DNA from: Pseudonocardia sp. SCN 73-27
Lineage (GTDB): Bacteria > Actinomycetota > Actinomycetes > Mycobacteriales > Pseudonocardiaceae
Assembly: GCA_001725415.1 (NCBI GenBank)
Contig: MEGH01000023.1
Coordinates: forward strand, 99,860-163,859
Direction: 5' to 3'
Length of the DNA: 64,000 nt
Shown: positions 26,359 through 34,616 of the stretch, piece by piece
Position numbering within the stretch: the first letter of the stretch is position 1
Layout of the letters: the number at the start of each line of letters is the position of its first letter
Position numbers and translations under genes: made by a program
The notes under the pieces: model-generated
The model's database searches: none
Told to the model about the DNA's origin: nothing
The model's input: the letters and a program-made list of their open reading frames with translations, nothing else

Positions 26359-27137
26359 CCAGGGCACGTGCCCGCGAGCGCACCGGCGTCGTGACCCCCG
26401 CGATCTACGACGCCACCGTCCGCCACGTCCGCCGGGCCCCGGGGATCGCGCAGGGCCGGACGTTCGAGCACGGCGTCTACACCTGGCTCGTCGACCTCGA
26501 TGCGCTGCCACGGCTGCCGGGACCGTTGCGTCCCTTCGCCCGCTTCGAGGCCCGCGACCACCTCGGCGACCCGGCGTCGACGATCCGCGCGAACGTCGAC
26601 ACCTACCTGGCGACCCACGGGATCGACCTGCGGGGCGGGCGGGTCCTGATGCTCACCAACGCCCGCGTTCTCGGACACGTGTTCAACCCGCTGTCGGTGT
26701 ACTGGTGCCACGACCGGTCCGGGGAGCTCGTCTGCGTGGTCGCCGAGGTGCACAACACCTACGGCGAACGGCACTGCTACCTGCTGCACCCCGACGAGCA
26801 CGGCCGCGCCGAGACCGACAAGGACTTCTACGTCTCCCCGTTCCTCACCGTCGACGGCCGCTACCGGATGCTGCTGCGGGCCCCCGGTGAGCGGCTCGCC
26901 GTCGCGGTCACCCTGCACCAGGACGGTCCCGACGGCACGGGCATCGCGCTGTCCGCGACCGTCGCCGGCACCCGCCGGGCCGTCACGACCCGGTCCCTGG
27001 TGCGGACCCTGCTGCGCCACCCCCTCGTCACCCGCCGGACCTCGGCCCTGATCCGCCGCCACGGCATCACGCTGTGGCTGCGCCGGCTGCCCGTGGTCCC
27101 CCGTCCGCCGCACGCACCCCAGGAGGGCGTCCAGTGA
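26355..27137 (+). CDS. DUF1365 family protein
   Basis: A 260-residue DUF1365 protein with IYDATVRHVRRAPG at the start, LTNARVLGHVFNPLSVYWCHD near residue 100-120, EVHNTYGERHCYLL near 133-146 and KDFYVSPFLTVDGRYRM near 156-172. These are the family hallmarks; the function is unknown, but the domain recurs with the FAD oxidoreductase upstream and Cfa-like methyltransferases downstream. GTG at 26355 overlaps the upstream stop and its own stop overlaps the next GTG. Tight coupling supports one pathway or complex. Confidence 0.9.
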   Translation: MTRARARERTGVVTPAIYDATVRHVRRAPGIAQGRTFEHGVYTWLVDLDALPRLPGPLRPFARFEARDHLGDPASTIRANVDTYLATHGIDLRGGRVLMLTNARVLGHVFNPLSVYWCHDRSGELVCVVAEVHNTYGERHCYLLHPDEHGRAETDKDFYVSPFLTVDGRYRMLLRAPGERLAVAVTLHQDGPDGTGIALSATVAGTRRAVTTRSLVRTLLRHPLVTRRTSALIRRHGITLWLRRLPVVPRPPHAPQEGVQ

Positions 27138-28381
27138 CCACCGAGCCCGTCCACCGTCCTGCCCGCGCCGTCCCCCGTCCCAACGAGGGTGTCTGGCCCG
27201 GGCTGGCCGAGGTCCGTCACGTCCCGGTGCGGGCCCGGATCGCGGAGTCGCTGTTCCGGCGCGCGGTCCGCGACCTGCCGGTCACCGTCGTTCTGCCCGA
27301 CGGGTCGCGGCTGGGCACCGGCGGGCCCCGCATGGACATCGTCCGGCCGGACGCGTTCTACGCACGGCTCGCGACGTCGTCCAAGATCGGGTTCGGCGAG
27401 TCCTACATGGTCGGCGACTGGACCTCGCCGACCCCCGCCGACCTGCTCACCCCGTTCGCCGCCAAGCTCTCCCAGCTCATCCCCCCTGCGCTGCAGCGGC
27501 TCGCGCGCCGCTGGGTCGAGGCCCGCCAGCCCGACGACGAGGAGAACACGGTCGAGGGCTCGGCCGAGAACATCCACCGCCACTACGACCTGTCCAACGA
27601 CCTCTTCTCGATCTTCCTCGACGAGACGATGTCGTACTCGGCCGCGTGGTTCCTCGACGAGGGTGACTCTCTGGCCGACGCGCAGCGGCGCAAGATCGAC
27701 GGCATCCTCGACATGGCCGGGGTGGCCGAGGGGATGCACGTCCTCGAGATCGGCACCGGCTGGGGCGGCCTCGCGATCCGCGCCGCGCAGCGCGGGGCCC
27801 GCGTCACCACGCTGACGATCTCCGCCGAGCAGGCCTCCCTCGCCGAGGAACGCATCGCCGCCGCCGGCCTCGCCGACCGCGTCCAGGTGCTGCTGCGCGA
27901 CTACCGCGAGGCCCAGGGCAGCTACGACGCTGTCGTGTCCGTCGAGATGATCGAGGCCGTCGGTGAGCGCTACTGGCCCACCTACTTCGCGACGCTCGAC
28001 CGGTTGCTCAAGCCCGGCGGCCGGGTCGGGCTGCAGTCGATCACCATGCCGCACGACCGGCTCATGGTCTCCCGCAGCGACTACACCTGGATCCACAAGT
28101 ACGTCTTCCCCGGCGGGCTCATCCCGTCGGTCGAGGCGATCGAGTCGAACCTCGCCTCGCACTCCGCGCTGCGGATCGCGGAGCGTCGCACCCTCGGCCA
28201 GGACTACGCGCGGACGCTGGCGCACTGGAACACCCGTTTCCAGGCCCGCTGGCCCGACGTCGCCGCCCTCGGGTTCGACGAGACCTTCCGCCGGATGTGG
28301 GAGTTCTACCTCGCCTACTGCGAGGCGGGCTTCCGCGTCGGCTACCTCGACGTCTTCCAATTCGCACTGACGCGCCCGTGA
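27134..28381 (+). CDS. Cyclopropane-fatty-acyl-phospholipid synthase family methyltransferase 1
   Basis: A 415-residue Cfa-type enzyme transferring methyl from SAM to an acyl double bond. It has the N-terminal lipid-binding part (about 1-140, KIGFGESYMVGDWTSPTPADL), ENIHRHYDLSNDLFSIFLDETMSYS near 157-180, SAM motif VLEIGTGWGGLA near 203-214, SVEMIEAVGERYWPTYF near 263-280 and YCEAGFRVGYLDVFQFAL at the end. The GTG start overlaps the DUF1365 stop. Its TGA stop lies inside the 40-bp palindrome copy 2. Whether the product is a cyclopropane, a methyl branch or a furan precursor cannot be told. Confidence 0.92.
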   Translation: MTTEPVHRPARAVPRPNEGVWPGLAEVRHVPVRARIAESLFRRAVRDLPVTVVLPDGSRLGTGGPRMDIVRPDAFYARLATSSKIGFGESYMVGDWTSPTPADLLTPFAAKLSQLIPPALQRLARRWVEARQPDDEENTVEGSAENIHRHYDLSNDLFSIFLDETMSYSAAWFLDEGDSLADAQRRKIDGILDMAGVAEGMHVLEIGTGWGGLAIRAAQRGARVTTLTISAEQASLAEERIAAAGLADRVQVLLRDYREAQGSYDAVVSVEMIEAVGERYWPTYFATLDRLLKPGGRVGLQSITMPHDRLMVSRSDYTWIHKYVFPGGLIPSVEAIESNLASHSALRIAERRTLGQDYARTLAHWNTRFQARWPDVAALGFDETFRRMWEFYLAYCEAGFRVGYLDVFQFALTRP

Positions 28382-28417
28382 GTGGCGTTGTTGGCCATGG
28401 CCAACAACGCCACTCAC
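28378..28417. repeat. 40-bp perfect palindrome, copy 2
   Basis: The half-site gtgagtggcgttgttggcca is followed by its exact reverse complement. Against copy 1 (5698-5737) one symmetric pair has changed from A/T to G/C, so the stem is kept. It contains the stop codon of the first Cfa-like gene and ends 20 bases before the next start, so it sits within an operon. Confidence 0.8.
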
Positions 28418-28437
28418 GACCATCCGGAAGGAGCACC

Positions 28438-29826
28438 GTGCCCCGCCCTGTTGCACCCCAGCTCGCCGACCTGCTCGAACGCGTCATCGGTGCGGCGCTG
28501 CCCGTCCGCATCCGCGCCTGGGACGGCAGCGAGGCCGGCCCCACCGACGACCCGTCCGCCCCCGTGGCCGTGCTGCGCCACCGCCGCGGGCTGCGGCGAC
28601 TGCTGTGGGCGCCCGGCGAGCTCGGGCTGGCACGCGCGTTCGTCGCCGGGGAGCTCGACGTCGAGGGCGATGTCGCCGACGGCCTGTCGCGGTTCTGGAC
28701 GCTCGCCCGCGCCAACGGGCTCGGCGCCGTGACGCTGAGCACCGCCGACAAGCTCGCCGCCGCGACACTCGCGGCCCGGCTCGGGGTCGTGGGGCCGCCG
28801 CCGAAGCCTCCGGCGTCGGAGGCCCGGCTCTCGGGCGGGCTGCACACCCGCCGCCGCGACCGCGACGCCATCGCCCACCACTACGACCTCTCCAACGACT
28901 TCTACGAGTTCCTGCTCGACCCGCAGATGGCCTACTCGTGCGGCTACTGGACGCAGCAGGCCGGCCCCGACTACGGACTCGCCGACGCCCAGCGCGACAA
29001 GCTCGACCTGATCTGCCGCAAGCTCGGCCTCAAGCCGGGGATGCGGCTGCTCGACGTCGGCTGCGGCTGGGCGTCGCTGCTGGTCCACGCCGCGCAGCAC
29101 TACGGCGTCACCGCCGTCGGGGTGACCTTGTCGGCGCAGCAACGCGACTTCGGTGTCGCCCGCGTCGCCGCCCTCGGGCTGTCGGACCGGGTCGAGATCC
29201 GGCTCCAGGACTACCGCGCCGTCACCGACCCGGGGTTCGACGCGATCTCGTCGATCGAGATGGGCGAGCACGTCGGCGAGGAGAACTACCCCGTCTACGC
29301 CGCGCAGCTGCAGCGGCTGCTGCTCCCCCACGGCCGGCTCCTGCTGCAGCAGATGTCGCGCGGGGCGTCCGGCGCCAACAGCGCGCCGGGAGGCGGCGCG
29401 TTCATGGAGCGCTACGTCGCCCCCGACATGTTCATGCGCCCCCTCGGGTCGACGCTGAACTTCCTGGAGGAGGCGGGCCTGGAGGTCGTCGACGTCCACT
29501 CGCTGCGCGAACACTACGTGTGGACGGTCCGGCCGTGGCTGGACACGTTGCAGGACAACAAGGCCGAGGCCGTCAGGCTGGTCGGCGAGGAGCAGTTCCG
29601 GGTGTGGCTGCTCTACCTCGCCGGGGCGTCGCTGGCGTTCGAGGAGAACCGCATGGGGGTGCACCAGATCCTCATGGTCCGCGCGGGCGCCGACGGCCGC
29701 TCCGGGCTGCCGCGCAGCCGCGCCGAGATCCTCGGCCCGGACCCGGCGCTCGACCGGCTGGCCGCCGACGTCACCCCTGCGGAGGTCGTGTCGGCGCGCG
29801 ACGACGCCCCGGCTCCGACACGATGA
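28438..29826 (+). CDS. Cyclopropane-fatty-acyl-phospholipid synthase family methyltransferase 2
   Basis: A 462-residue second Cfa-like methyltransferase. N-terminal lipid-binding region with VAGELDVEGDVADGLSRFW; DAIAHHYDLSNDFYEFLLDP near 143-162; SAM motif LLDVGCGWASLLVHAA near 203-218; ISSIEMGEHVGEENYP near 270-285; and WLLYLAGASLAFEENRMGVHQ near the end. It is clearly paralogous to, but distinct from, the preceding gene, including an about 35-residue insert (LGVVGPPPKPPASEARL). GTG has GGAAGGAG upstream. Two such enzymes in one operon suggest two modification steps or chain positions. Confidence 0.92.
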   Translation: MPRPVAPQLADLLERVIGAALPVRIRAWDGSEAGPTDDPSAPVAVLRHRRGLRRLLWAPGELGLARAFVAGELDVEGDVADGLSRFWTLARANGLGAVTLSTADKLAAATLAARLGVVGPPPKPPASEARLSGGLHTRRRDRDAIAHHYDLSNDFYEFLLDPQMAYSCGYWTQQAGPDYGLADAQRDKLDLICRKLGLKPGMRLLDVGCGWASLLVHAAQHYGVTAVGVTLSAQQRDFGVARVAALGLSDRVEIRLQDYRAVTDPGFDAISSIEMGEHVGEENYPVYAAQLQRLLLPHGRLLLQQMSRGASGANSAPGGGAFMERYVAPDMFMRPLGSTLNFLEEAGLEVVDVHSLREHYVWTVRPWLDTLQDNKAEAVRLVGEEQFRVWLLYLAGASLAFEENRMGVHQILMVRAGADGRSGLPRSRAEILGPDPALDRLAADVTPAEVVSARDDAPAPTR

Positions 29827-29830
29827 CCCG

Positions 29831-30703
29831 ATGACCGATCCGATGACCGGCTTCCCCTGGGCCGCAGCGCTCACGAACCTGTGGGTCACCGCGGTCGCCG
29901 TGCTCGTCGTCATGCTGGCGACGCTCGGTGTCGCGGTGCTGCGCGGCGGTCGCCACGACGGCATCGACATCGTGTGGGGCGCCGGGTTCGCGGTGATCGC
30001 CGTCGTCACCCTGGTCCTGTCCGCCGGGGAGGGCGACGCCTGGCGGCGCTGGCTCATCACGGCGCTGACCGTCGTGTGGGGCATCCGGCTCGCCTGGCAC
30101 ATCGGGCGGCGCAACCACGGCAAGCCCGAGGACGAGCGCTACGTCGCGCTCATGCGGGAGGCGAAGGGCAACCCGTACCTGCACGCCTTCCGCAAGGTGT
30201 ACCTCACGCAGGGCGTCGTGATGTGGGTCGTGTCGCTGCCGGTGCAGCTCGGCCAGTACGGCACCGGCGGCGGCATCCTCACGAGCGTGCTCACGGTGCT
30301 CGGGGTGCTGTCGTGGTGTGTCGGGTTCTTCTTCGAGACGGTCGGCGACGCCCAGCTGGCCCGCTTCACCGCCGACCCCGCCAACAAGGGCAGGGTCATG
30401 GACCGGGGTCTGTGGCGCTACACCCGCCACCCCAACTACTTCGGCGACGCCGCCGTCTGGTGGGGGCTCACGCTGCTCGCGCTGCACCACCTGCCCGGCC
30501 TGATCGGTCTCGTCTCCGCCGCGCTCATGACGTGGCTGCTCGCCAAGGGCACCGGCGCGAAGCTGCTCGAGTCGTCGATCGGGGAGCGCCGGCCGGGCTA
30601 CGCGGACTACGTTCGCCGTACCAGCGGTTTCATCCCGATGCCGCCTCGTTCCCGCACGACCGGTTCCCACCCGACCGAGAGGACACCCGATGAAGCCCGG
30701 TGA
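29831..30703 (+). CDS. DUF1295 (steroid 5-alpha-reductase-like) membrane protein
   Basis: A 290-residue polytopic protein of the DUF1295 family related to 3-oxo-5-alpha-steroid 4-dehydrogenases. Seven or so hydrophobic spans and the C-terminal signature GLWRYTRHPNYFGDAAVWWG near residues 193-212 are visible. It likely uses NADPH and acts on a lipid, but the substrate is unknown. ATG follows the previous stop by four bases. DUF1295 is a common companion of COG2907/DUF1365/Cfa clusters. The last 14 bases overlap the peroxiredoxin gene. Confidence 0.87.
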   Translation: MTDPMTGFPWAAALTNLWVTAVAVLVVMLATLGVAVLRGGRHDGIDIVWGAGFAVIAVVTLVLSAGEGDAWRRWLITALTVVWGIRLAWHIGRRNHGKPEDERYVALMREAKGNPYLHAFRKVYLTQGVVMWVVSLPVQLGQYGTGGGILTSVLTVLGVLSWCVGFFFETVGDAQLARFTADPANKGRVMDRGLWRYTRHPNYFGDAAVWWGLTLLALHHLPGLIGLVSAALMTWLLAKGTGAKLLESSIGERRPGYADYVRRTSGFIPMPPRSRTTGSHPTERTPDEAR

Positions 30704-31154
30704 CGTCGTCGACGACTTCGAGCTGCAGGACGAGACCGGTGCCGTCCGATCCCTGTCCGGTCTGCTGGCCGACGGGCCGATCGTGCTGTTCTTCTACCCC
30801 ATCGCCTCCTCCGGTGGTTGCACCCAGGAGGCCTGCCACTTTCGCGACCTGGCCGCGGAGTTCGCCGCGGTCGGCGCCTCGCCCGTCGGCATCTCGGGTG
30901 ACGACGTCTCCGCGCAGCGCCGGTTCGCCTCCGCACACACGCTGGGCTACCCACTGCTGTCCGACCCGGGGCACGTCGTCGCGAAGCGGTTCGACGCCTT
31001 CCGCCGCTGGCTGCCGGGCGGCCTGCACACCCGGCGCCGGACGTTCGTCGTCGGCACCGATCGTCGCGTCATCGCCGAGTTCTCCAGCGAGACGAAGTTC
31101 GACCAGCACGCCGACGAGGCTCTGACCGCGCTGCGCGCGTACCGGGCCGCATGA
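30690..31154 (+). CDS. Peroxiredoxin, BCP/PrxQ type
   Basis: A 154-residue thioredoxin-fold peroxidase. ILFFYPIASSGGCTQEACHFRDL carries the peroxidatic Cys, with a second Cys five residues later as resolving Cys (PrxQ alpha type). DDVSAQRRFASAHTLGYPLLSD follows. GGCTQE replaces the more common TPGCTxE. It reduces hydroperoxides, possibly lipid ones, which fits the lipid operon. The start overlaps the DUF1295 gene by 14 bases and the stop overlaps the SRPBCC start (ATGA). Confidence 0.9.
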   Translation: MKPGDVVDDFELQDETGAVRSLSGLLADGPIVLFFYPIASSGGCTQEACHFRDLAAEFAAVGASPVGISGDDVSAQRRFASAHTLGYPLLSDPGHVVAKRFDAFRRWLPGGLHTRRRTFVVGTDRRVIAEFSSETKFDQHADEALTALRAYRAA

Positions 31155-31615
31155 CGCCTTCGGACCACGCCGTCATCTCCGGGCGGACGGTCACGGCCTC
31201 CACGGTCGTCGCCGCACCGCCCGCCGACGTCTTCGCCCTGCTCGCCGACCCCCACCGCCACCACGAGTTCGACGGCTCCGGCTCGGTCCGCGCCGCGGTC
31301 ACCGGACCGCACCGGCTCGGCCTCGGCGACCGCTTCTCGATGAGCATGAAGATCGGGCTGCCCTACCGCGTCACCAGCACCGTCGTCGAGTTCGAGCCCG
31401 ATCGCCGGATCGCGTGGTGCCACTTCGCGAAGGCTGTGTGGCGCTACGAGCTCGAGCCCGTCGGAGACGACGCCGGGGGCGGGACCCGCGTCACCGAGAC
31501 CTTCGACTACGGCCGCTCGCGCTGGGCGCGCGGCATGGAGCTGGTGAGGTTCCCGCAGGGCAACGCCAGGTCGATCCGCGACACCCTGCGCCGCCTGGTC
31601 GCGCACTTCGCCTGA
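31151..31615 (+). CDS. SRPBCC family protein
   Basis: A 154-residue START/SRPBCC-fold protein: [29 protein letters not shown] near residues 17-45, [39 protein letters not shown] in the middle and a C-terminal helix [16 protein letters not shown]. These proteins bind hydrophobic ligands. ATG overlaps the peroxiredoxin stop, so it closes the operon. A lipid or isoprenoid ligand is a guess from the context. Confidence 0.85.
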   Translation: MTPSDHAVISGRTVTASTVVAAPPADVFALLADPHRHHEFDGSGSVRAAVTGPHRLGLGDRFSMSMKIGLPYRVTSTVVEFEPDRRIAWCHFAKAVWRYELEPVGDDAGGGTRVTETFDYGRSRWARGMELVRFPQGNARSIRDTLRRLVAHFA

Positions 31616-31721
31616 CCTCCCGTGCGCCGAGTTCGACGTCAGGTGGGCGTTCCGGGGGCCCCGACCAGTGTGGTGTCGAGCTCGTCGGGGTGACGTCGTC
31701 GCCGCGCCTAAACTGGCGGTC

Positions 31722-32579
31722 ATGCCTGCCCGCACGCTGCTCACCCCCGGCACCGTCACGCCCACACGTCCCGTCCCCGCGCACATCCCGCGGCCGGAGT
31801 ACGTCGGCAGGGACGCTCCGGCCCGCAGCACCGAGCCGTGGGTGCAGAGCGACGAGGTCATCGAGGCCATGCGCGTCGCCGGCAAGATCGCGGCGCAGGC
31901 CCTCGCCGTCGGCGGCGAGGCCGTCCGCCCGGGCGTCACCACCGACGAGATCGACCGCCTCGTCCACGAGTTCCTCGTCGACCACGACGCCTACCCGTCG
32001 ACGCTGGGTTACCGGCACTTCCCGAAGTCGTGCTGCACCAGCCTCAACGAGGTCATCTGCCACGGCATCCCCGACTCGACGGTCATCGAGGACGGCGACA
32101 TCGTCAACATCGACGTCACCGGCTACATCGGCGGCGTCCACGGCGACACCAACGCCACCTTCCTCGCGGGCGAGGTCTCCGAGGAGGACCGGCTGCTCGT
32201 CGAGCGCACCCGCGAGGCGACGATGCGCGCCATCAAGGCCGTCCGGCCGGGCCGGGAGCTCAACGTCGTCGGCCGCGTCATCGAGTCCTACGCCCGCCGC
32301 TTCGGCTACGGGGTGGTGCGCGACTTCACCGGCCACGGCATCGGCCGCTCGTTCCACAGCGGCCTGGTGGTGCTGCACTACGACCAGCCCGACGTCGACA
32401 CCGTCCTCGAGACGGGCATGACGTTCACGATCGAGCCGATGATCACCCTCGGCACGGTCGACTACGACATCTGGGACGACGACTGGACGGTCGTCACCAA
32501 GGACCGGCGCCGCACGGCGCAGTTCGAGCACACCGTGCTGGTCACCGCCGACGGTGCGGAAATCCTGACACTGCCGTAG
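31722..32579 (+). CDS. map: Methionine aminopeptidase with N-terminal extension
   Basis: A 285-residue type I methionine aminopeptidase. An about 40-residue Pro-rich extension ([21 protein letters not shown]) matches the long MapB (type 1c) form of M. tuberculosis Rv2861c. Metal ligands are visible: [10 protein letters not shown] (Asp), GDTNATF (Asp), GHGIGRSFH (His), FTIEPM (Glu), QFEHTV (Glu). ATG at 31722 is seven bases after TAAACT, so the mRNA is probably leaderless. The 106 bases before it hold no gene. It removes N-terminal Met from nascent proteins. Confidence 0.95.
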   Translation: MPARTLLTPGTVTPTRPVPAHIPRPEYVGRDAPARSTEPWVQSDEVIEAMRVAGKIAAQALAVGGEAVRPGVTTDEIDRLVHEFLVDHDAYPSTLGYRHFPKSCCTSLNEVICHGIPDSTVIEDGDIVNIDVTGYIGGVHGDTNATFLAGEVSEEDRLLVERTREATMRAIKAVRPGRELNVVGRVIESYARRFGYGVVRDFTGHGIGRSFHSGLVVLHYDQPDVDTVLETGMTFTIEPMITLGTVDYDIWDDDWTVVTKDRRRTAQFEHTVLVTADGAEILTLP

Positions 32580-32669
32580 GAGCGTGCTGAACGACTCGGC
32601 CCGTCGCGAGCGGCGTGGGCGTCGGGCAGTAGGTTCGAGAGGTTCAACCCGCTCCCTGGAAGGCGCGAC

Positions 32670-33245
32670 GTGGCGAAGGTCTACGAGGGCATCACCGCGC
32701 GCATCGCCGACTGGGTGCACGAGCAGCCGATGTTCTTCGTGGCCACGGCCCCGCTCGCGGGCGACGGCATGGTCAACGTGTCGGTCAAGGGCATCGAGGG
32801 CACGTTCCGGGTGCTCGACGAGCACACCTTCGCCTACCTCGACCTCACGGGCAGCGGCGCGGAGACGGTTGCGCACCTGCGGGAGAACGGCCGGATCTGC
32901 GTGATGTTCGTGTCGTTCGACGCCCGCCCCGACATCGTGCGCTTCCATGGCACGGGCAGCGTGGCGTTCCCGGGCGACCCGGGTTTCGACGAGCGGCTCG
33001 CGTGGTTCGGCGAGGCCGGGGCATGCCGTCGCGACCCGGCACGGGCGGTGATCACCGTCGACGTCGCGCGCGTCGCCGACGCCTGCGGCTACGCCGTGCC
33101 GCTCATGGAGTTCGCGGGCGAGCGCGACCTGCTCGACTCGTGGTCCGACCGCAAGTCGCCCGGCGCGCTCGCCGCGTACCGGACGCGCAGGAACGCCACG
33201 AGCCTCGACGGGCTGCCGGCGGTCCCGGTCGCCGGCGCGGACTGA
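32670..33245 (+). CDS. Pyridoxamine 5'-phosphate oxidase family protein
   Basis: A 191-residue FMN-binding split-barrel protein: EQPMFFVATAPLAGDGMVNVSVKG near residues 17-40, FAYLDLTGSGAETVAHLRENGRICVMFVSF near 55-84 and RFHGTGSVAFPGD near 90-102. The C-terminal part (YAVPLMEFAGERDLLDSWSDRK) is shared by a common actinobacterial subgroup. F420- or FMN-linked reductases are found in this fold; substrate unknown. The GTG start is preceded by GGAAGG (tggaaggcgac). Confidence 0.88.
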   Translation: MAKVYEGITARIADWVHEQPMFFVATAPLAGDGMVNVSVKGIEGTFRVLDEHTFAYLDLTGSGAETVAHLRENGRICVMFVSFDARPDIVRFHGTGSVAFPGDPGFDERLAWFGEAGACRRDPARAVITVDVARVADACGYAVPLMEFAGERDLLDSWSDRKSPGALAAYRTRRNATSLDGLPAVPVAGAD

Positions 33246-33260
33246 CCTGGGGTCGCACCG

Positions 33261-33710
33261 TCAGCGGCGGGTCGAGCGGCCTGCGCGACGGTCGACGACC
33301 TCGGCGACGACCGCCGAGACCCCGCGCCAGCCGATGACCAGGACCGCGAGCGCGACGACGGTGACGAGCGCGAACGTCAACGGCAGCCGGCCGGTGAACG
33401 CCGCGCGCAGCAGCAGCCCGATGACGACCGTTCCGGCGAGCACGGTGCCGCCCGCGACGAAACCGGCGGGCCGGGCCCGCACCCACGGTGTCGCCCAGGC
33501 GATGCCGAGCCCGATCACGAACGGTGCGGCCGTGGCCAGCACGCCGCCGACCCCGCCCGCCTCCTCGTGGCTGGCGCGGCCGATGGCGGCGAAGACCAGG
33601 ACCGCGACGACGTCGGCGGCGAGGGCCAGGGCGGCGACGCGGGACGTGCGGAGGGCGGGCACGAGCCCAGGGTAGGCGGTGTCGTCGGCGGCGCTGACGG
33701 ACCCGGTCAC
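33261..33710 (-). CDS. DUF3054 membrane protein
   Basis: A 149-residue actinobacterial DUF3054 protein with four predicted membrane helices: VAALALAADVVAVLVFAAIG with the typical RASHEE motif after it, LATAAPFVIGLGIAWATPW, FVAGGTVLAGTVVIGLLLRAAF and LTFALVTVVALAVLVIGW. Function unknown. I chose GTG 33710; a TTG at 33722 would add four residues. A CRP/GlxR-like palindrome lies 17-32 bases upstream. The stop is 15 bases from the convergent flavin-fold gene. Confidence 0.85.
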   Translation of the reverse strand: MTGSVSAADDTAYPGLVPALRTSRVAALALAADVVAVLVFAAIGRASHEEAGGVGGVLATAAPFVIGLGIAWATPWVRARPAGFVAGGTVLAGTVVIGLLLRAAFTGRLPLTFALVTVVALAVLVIGWRGVSAVVAEVVDRRAGRSTRR

Positions 33711-33726
33711 GCGGCATCCCAATGTC

Positions 33727-33742
33727 AGTGACTCACATCACA
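33727..33742. promoter_or_regulatory. CRP/GlxR-like operator upstream of the DUF3054 gene
   Basis: On the minus strand TGTGAtgtgagTCACT matches the CRP/GlxR consensus TGTGA-N6-TCACA at 9 of 10 fixed bases. A TAATGT -10-like element (in cggataatgtga) overlaps its upstream edge, which would suit repression. Pattern only. Confidence 0.4.
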
Positions 33743-34616
33743 TTATCCGTTCGACGCCCGCACCCCGGGCCGGGACACGTGATCGACGAGCTGTCCCACG
33801 GCACCGGAGATCCGGGGTCGCAGGTGCGCGATACCCGCCCCACGACCTCACGCGATCACGACGAGTGAGATCCCGTGCACAGCTCCCCCGGCCGCCGACG
33901 ACGACCCCCTCACGGCCCGACGCCGCACCGTCGGGCGGCCTGTCCATCACCGTGCGCGAACGTACGAATGCACCCCGCGTGCGCCTGGACGGCGGCGGCA
34001 CCGTCGCCACCTGCGACGACTTGCCGCAGGCCGTGCGAAGGTGCAGGGTGGCGCACCGGCGGGGCGGTCGGCCCCACCGTTCGGGGGCACACGACGGGCG
34101 TCCGCGGGCGGAATCGCCCCGCCGGCGCACGCTCCCCGCCGGCCCGGTCGTCCCCACTCTCGCTGACCCCGCTGTGGCGACGCTGCGTAGCCAGTCATGC
34201 GTTCTGCTCCGCCGGACCGCACCCCGGCCGCCCGGGCTGGTCCCCCGATGACCCCACACCCGCACCCCCGAACGCACCGCGGGCCCCTCCGCCGGGTTCG
34301 CGGCCGTCGTCGCGGCGCTGGTCCTCGCGGCCGGGACATTCCTGTTACGCCGCAACGCCTCCCGCACCCGATGACGTCGGCCGCGCGAAAACCGGCCGGA
34401 ACTCGCCCCATCGTCTGCCCAACGTGTGAGCGGCGCGGTCTCCGCGCGCTCGTGACACGTTCGGTGGTGGGCAGCCCGGTGAGCGTGTCGTCAGCGCGGG
34501 CGCGACGCCCCCACCGCCCGGAGCTGCGGCTCGTCACCGGCGGCGGCACCTTCGACCGGGCGGCGCGGCGCTACCTGTCGGACGTGATCGTGCTCGCGGT
34601 GGCCGTCCGACGGGCG
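33743..34616. other. Gene-poor stretch between DUF3054 and the PBP
   Basis: Roughly 870 bases without a convincing intact gene on either strand. All longer frames are Arg/Pro-rich and lack family signatures. One plus-strand frame shows coding-like pieces at both ends (see 33928-34374). No repeat, RNA or mobile element is recognised. Confidence 0.5.
33928..34374 (+). pseudogene. Possible remnant of a membrane-anchored protein
   Basis: In one plus frame a piece reading SGGLSITVRERTNAPRVRLD, then GGGTVATCDDLPQAV, has strong GC3 bias. The same frame, after an in-frame TGA at 34249, ends in AGFAAVVAALVLAAGTFLLR plus RNASRTR and a stop at 34374, a good C-terminal membrane anchor. The middle reads as junk in this frame, suggesting compensating frameshifts. 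I cannot name a family, and the call may be a chance pattern. Confidence 0.2.
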
